The notes under the pieces were generated by a model that was given only the letters and a program-made list of their open reading frames with translations, had not been told where the DNA came from and did no database searches. Made by a program: the position numbers and the translations under genes. DNA of 64,000 bases from Nocardia vinacea (GTDB lineage: Bacteria; Actinomycetota; Actinomycetes; Mycobacteriales; Mycobacteriaceae): assembly GCF_035920345.1 (NCBI RefSeq), contig NZ_CP109149.1:4836001-4900000 (forward strand), given 5' to 3'. How positions within the stretch are numbered: the first letter of the stretch is position 1; each line of letters begins with the position of its first letter. Below are positions 61,590-64,000 of this stretch, one piece after another.

Positions 61590-62747
61590 TTAGGTGCAGA
61601 GGAAGGCGGCGGCGGTGCGAGATAGGCGGGTCAGGATGAGGGTGTAGGGGGTGGTGCCGCGGAGTTTGAGGCGTTTGCGGAGGGCGTCGGGGTCTATGTC
61701 CAGGCCGCGGATGCGGATCTCCAGGGCGCCGCAGTTGCGGCGGGCCAATTCTTGGCGGAGGGTTTTTTCGCGGAATTCCAGGCGGTCGAGGATGCGGAAG
61801 CCGCGGACGCCGTGGGGGACGGTGTCGCCGGTCAAGTAGGCGATCTGCGGGTCCAGTTGCCACAGGCCGTATTCGGCAGCGTAGTGGCGCACCAGGCCTG
61901 CGCGGACGATGGCGCCATCGGGGTCGACGATCCACTCGCCGGGGGGCTGTTCCGGAATATCGTCGGGGGCGGCGTCGGTGTAGGTGACGGATTCGCCGCC
62001 GGAGGTGAGAACTGTTGCGCGGCGGGTGATGTCGCTGTCGGAGAGGCCCGGCGACCACAGGCAGGCCTCGCGGACGGCGCCGTCGAGGGAGACGACCTCG
62101 ATCTCACCCGGCCAGTTCAGGCGGTCGAAATCCAGTCCGGGAGCGCACTTTACGGCTAGATCGCGGCCAGGATAGGCGGCAAGCAGATCCGGGAGCGGGG
62201 GTTGTAGTTTGGCCGGATCGTGGGTGCGGCGACCGTCCGCGCGGCGGGCAGGATCGGCGATGACGACGGTGCCGGTGCTGGTCGGGACGAGGGCATCGGC
62301 CTTGGCCAGCAGGACATTTCGGGATGCGCCGAGATTGTGTGCGGCCATGGACAGGCGCACATCGTCGAGGTCACTGCCGAGTACGGAAGGGCAGGTGCGG
62401 GCCAATTCGGCGAGTTCCGCGCCGATCGAGCAGGTCACATCGTGTACGGCACGCCCGGACAGGCGGGCGGCGCGATGGCGGGCCACCAGCGTCGGCGTCG
62501 CCTGTTGCAGTGCGTCATCGGTGAACAACCACTGTCCGGTATCGACGAGTTTGGCCGCGGCACGGCGGCGCAGGCGCACCGTTTCCACGAGAGCGGCCGA
62601 CCGCTCGCCGAATTCGCGACGCACCCGCTCCATATCGCGCAGGTGCGTCGCGGGAGTCAACTCCAGCCGATCCACCTCGGCCAGCGCGGCGCAACCCGCC
62701 GCGCTGGCGAGGAAGACGACATCCTCAAGGCCGAAGCGGTAACCCAC
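61590..62747 (-). CDS. SAM-dependent methyltransferase with THUMP-like domain (Rv3037c-like)
   Basis: A 385-residue protein from GTG 62747. A helical N-terminal region (LTPATHLRDMERVRREFGER) precedes a Rossmann methyltransferase with VHDVTCSIGAELAELA as the SAM loop, GSDLDDVRLSMAAHN and VVIADPARRADGRR (D-P-A-R in place of the usual NPPY). The C-terminal THUMP-like part includes HYAAEYGLWQLDPQIAYLTGD and CGALEIRIRGLDIDPDALRKRLK. It matches Rv3037c, listed with the MGLP genes, though the domain type more often acts on nucleic acid, so the substrate is open. Its start overlaps the previous stop by one base (TAGTG). Confidence 0.85.
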   Translation of the reverse strand: MGYRFGLEDVVFLASAAGCAALAEVDRLELTPATHLRDMERVRREFGERSAALVETVRLRRRAAAKLVDTGQWLFTDDALQQATPTLVARHRAARLSGRAVHDVTCSIGAELAELARTCPSVLGSDLDDVRLSMAAHNLGASRNVLLAKADALVPTSTGTVVIADPARRADGRRTHDPAKLQPPLPDLLAAYPGRDLAVKCAPGLDFDRLNWPGEIEVVSLDGAVREACLWSPGLSDSDITRRATVLTSGGESVTYTDAAPDDIPEQPPGEWIVDPDGAIVRAGLVRHYAAEYGLWQLDPQIAYLTGDTVPHGVRGFRILDRLEFREKTLRQELARRNCGALEIRIRGLDIDPDALRKRLKLRGTTPYTLILTRLSRTAAAFLCT

Positions 62748-63724
62748 TACTTGGCGGCAGCGCCCGGCTTCACGCCGGTGATCATGGCGTTGTAGAAGAA
62801 CTGGCGCGGCACGACACGGCGCATGACGTTCTCGTCCAACCAGCTCAGCCGCAGCCACGCACGGTACATGGCCATCCGGTAGCCCATGGTGAGCTTCTCC
62901 TCCGGGACAGCCGCCTCGAAGGTGCGCACCGGCCAGCCCCACAGCGCCGCCGCGAACTCCTCGGTGTTCGCCTTGACCTCGGTGGCGCCGGCGCGCCGGG
63001 CCATCGCCTCGAGGTCGCTCGGATCGAAGGTGTGCAGGTCGACGACCGCCTCCAGCGCCGCGGCGCGCGAGGACTCGTCCAGTTCGGCCTGCGGACGCCG
63101 CCACCCCGACAGTGCGGGCAGCTTGGTCACGGTGGTGGTGGCCTTCCAGGTGATGCGGCCGAGCCAGCGGGCGTAGAAGTTGCCCGCGGTGGTCGGTTCA
63201 CCGGCGAAGACGAAACGCCCACCCGGCTTGAGCACGCGCAGGCATTCCTTGAGTGCCAGTTCCACGTCCGGGATGTGGTGCAGCACCGCGTGGCCGACGA
63301 CGAGATCGAAGGTGTCGTCCTCGTACGGGATGGTCTCGGCATCGGCGACCCGGCCGTCGACATCGAGCCCGAGGTTCTCGGCATTGCGCAGTGCGACCTT
63401 CACCATGCCCGGCGACAGATCGGTGACCGAACCGGACTTCGCGATGCCACCCTGCATGAGGTTCAGCAGGAAGAAGCCGGTGCCACAGCCCAGTTCCAGC
63501 GCGCGCTCGTACGGCAGCGGCGCGGGGCCGACCGCGGCGTCGAACCGGCCGCGGGCATAGTCGATACAGCGCTCGTCATAGGAAATCGACCACTTGTCGT
63601 CATAGGTCTCGGCTTCCCAGTCGTGATAGAGCACCTGGGCGAGCTTCGTATCCTTCAGCGCTGCTTCGACCTCGGCCTCGGTGGCATGCGGGTTCGGCGC
63701 CGGGTCATCGGGGTGGACCGTCAT
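62747..63724 (-). CDS. Class I SAM-dependent methyltransferase (Rv3038c-like)
   Basis: A 325-residue methyltransferase. A short acidic N-terminus leads to ALELGCGTGFFLLNL (SAM loop), SVTDLSPGMVKVA, AETIPYEDDTFDLVVGHAVLHHI and the motif III region CLRVLKPGGRFVFAGEP. The C-terminal 140 residues (WRRPQAELDESSRAAALEAV; MAMYRAWLRLSWLDENVMRR) form a family-specific lid. It corresponds to Rv3038c and is translated ahead of the Rv3037c-like gene in one operon. The substrate is unknown. Confidence 0.88.
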   Translation of the reverse strand: MTVHPDDPAPNPHATEAEVEAALKDTKLAQVLYHDWEAETYDDKWSISYDERCIDYARGRFDAAVGPAPLPYERALELGCGTGFFLLNLMQGGIAKSGSVTDLSPGMVKVALRNAENLGLDVDGRVADAETIPYEDDTFDLVVGHAVLHHIPDVELALKECLRVLKPGGRFVFAGEPTTAGNFYARWLGRITWKATTTVTKLPALSGWRRPQAELDESSRAAALEAVVDLHTFDPSDLEAMARRAGATEVKANTEEFAAALWGWPVRTFEAAVPEEKLTMGYRMAMYRAWLRLSWLDENVMRRVVPRQFFYNAMITGVKPGAAAK

Positions 63725-64000
63725 GGTGGGCTAGCCTAGCCAACCCTCCGCCGCGCGTCTGCAGCGGACCAGTGAGTAGGACGTGATTTCGCCCCGTCGC
63801 CCCGGCCCCCGAGACTCGTTCTGGTTCTGAACCTGCCCGCTGATCTACCCCCGCACCACCGCGTGCCCCTGATGCGCCCGGCAACCTGGGGCTCGAGTAG
63901 GACCCACGATCATCGAGTGCCGCGAAAGCCGCACCACGCACCGTGCAGGAACGTGTTCCTGTTTATGGTTCGAATCGGCACTCGGATCGCCCAAACCCGA
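63725..64000. other. Right-edge intergenic sequence
   Basis: No convincing gene in the last 276 bp. It holds the upstream region of the methyltransferase at 63724 and, near the edge, an inverted repeat (63946-63961). A gene probably begins just beyond the window. Confidence 0.5.
63946..63961. promoter_or_regulatory. Palindrome CAGGAAC-GT-GTTCCTG
   Basis: Perfect 7-bp arms around GT. The core AAC-N2-GTT is shared with KstR-like sites, but the outer bases (A..T instead of T..A) do not fit the KstR consensus. It is likely an operator for a gene beyond the window edge. Confidence 0.45.

Noticed and set aside
63705..63941. 78-codon minus-strand frame at the right edge
   Set aside because: Low-complexity Gly/Ala/Arg composition with no start context or domain.

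Overview
The window is high-GC actinobacterial DNA, most likely from Nocardia or a close mycolic-acid relative. The evidence is frequent GTG/TTG starts, many 1- and 4-base start/stop overlaps, PknF-type membrane Ser/Thr kinases, and a right half that follows Mycobacterium tuberculosis Rv3011c-Rv3038c in gene order and strand (comparison from memory, not computed). Genus and species are inference. No tRNA, rRNA or CRISPR was seen.

Left edge (1-5 kb): an eroded accessory zone. It holds a truncated second copy of a small conserved gene, an XRE-type regulator with a one-base frameshift, a secreted M15-like peptidase, the intact small gene, and an IS110-family element whose transposase is broken by one base. 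An NTF2/SnoaL-like enzyme gene and a TetR regulator gene then diverge across a 74-bp inverted repeat.

Signalling region (5.9-20.2 kb): a P-loop kinase-like protein; a receptor Ser/Thr kinase; a NarL-type response regulator with its histidine kinase; a small unknown gene; a MacB/FtsX-type ABC exporter; a second Ser/Thr kinase with a 63-bp tandem repeat in its linker; a beta-lactamase-fold lipoprotein; and a second response regulator/histidine kinase pair.

20.3-24.8 kb: a secreted phospholipase A2-like protein translationally coupled to a membrane alpha/beta-hydrolase, an SRPBCC protein with a KstR-type palindrome just upstream, and a TetR/SDR divergent pair with two matched operators.

Core block (24.8-63.7 kb): gatA, gatC, ACT protein, then an accessory stretch (GNAT, small membrane protein, AAA ATPase, secreted Cys protein, QueA-like protein, SDR), then ligA, a MetE-like protein, mnmA and iscS. 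These genes charge tRNA-Gln, seal DNA, and 2-thiolate tRNA with IscS-derived sulfur. A 9-kb insertion follows: a multicopper oxidase lipoprotein with FG-GAP repeats, a double-ABM membrane protein, a molybdenum hydroxylase (FAD subunit plus fused 2Fe-2S/Mo subunit) and a 5'-truncated MFS gene. The core resumes with PlsC-like and OlsB-like acyltransferases. It is interrupted by type II NADH dehydrogenase/LysR and the remains of a DrrAB-like ABC transporter, then continues with etfA/etfB and a cluster matching the mycobacterial methylglucose lipopolysaccharide locus (methyltransferase, GH57, GT4, hexapeptide transferase, beta-propeller lipoprotein, two further methyltransferases).
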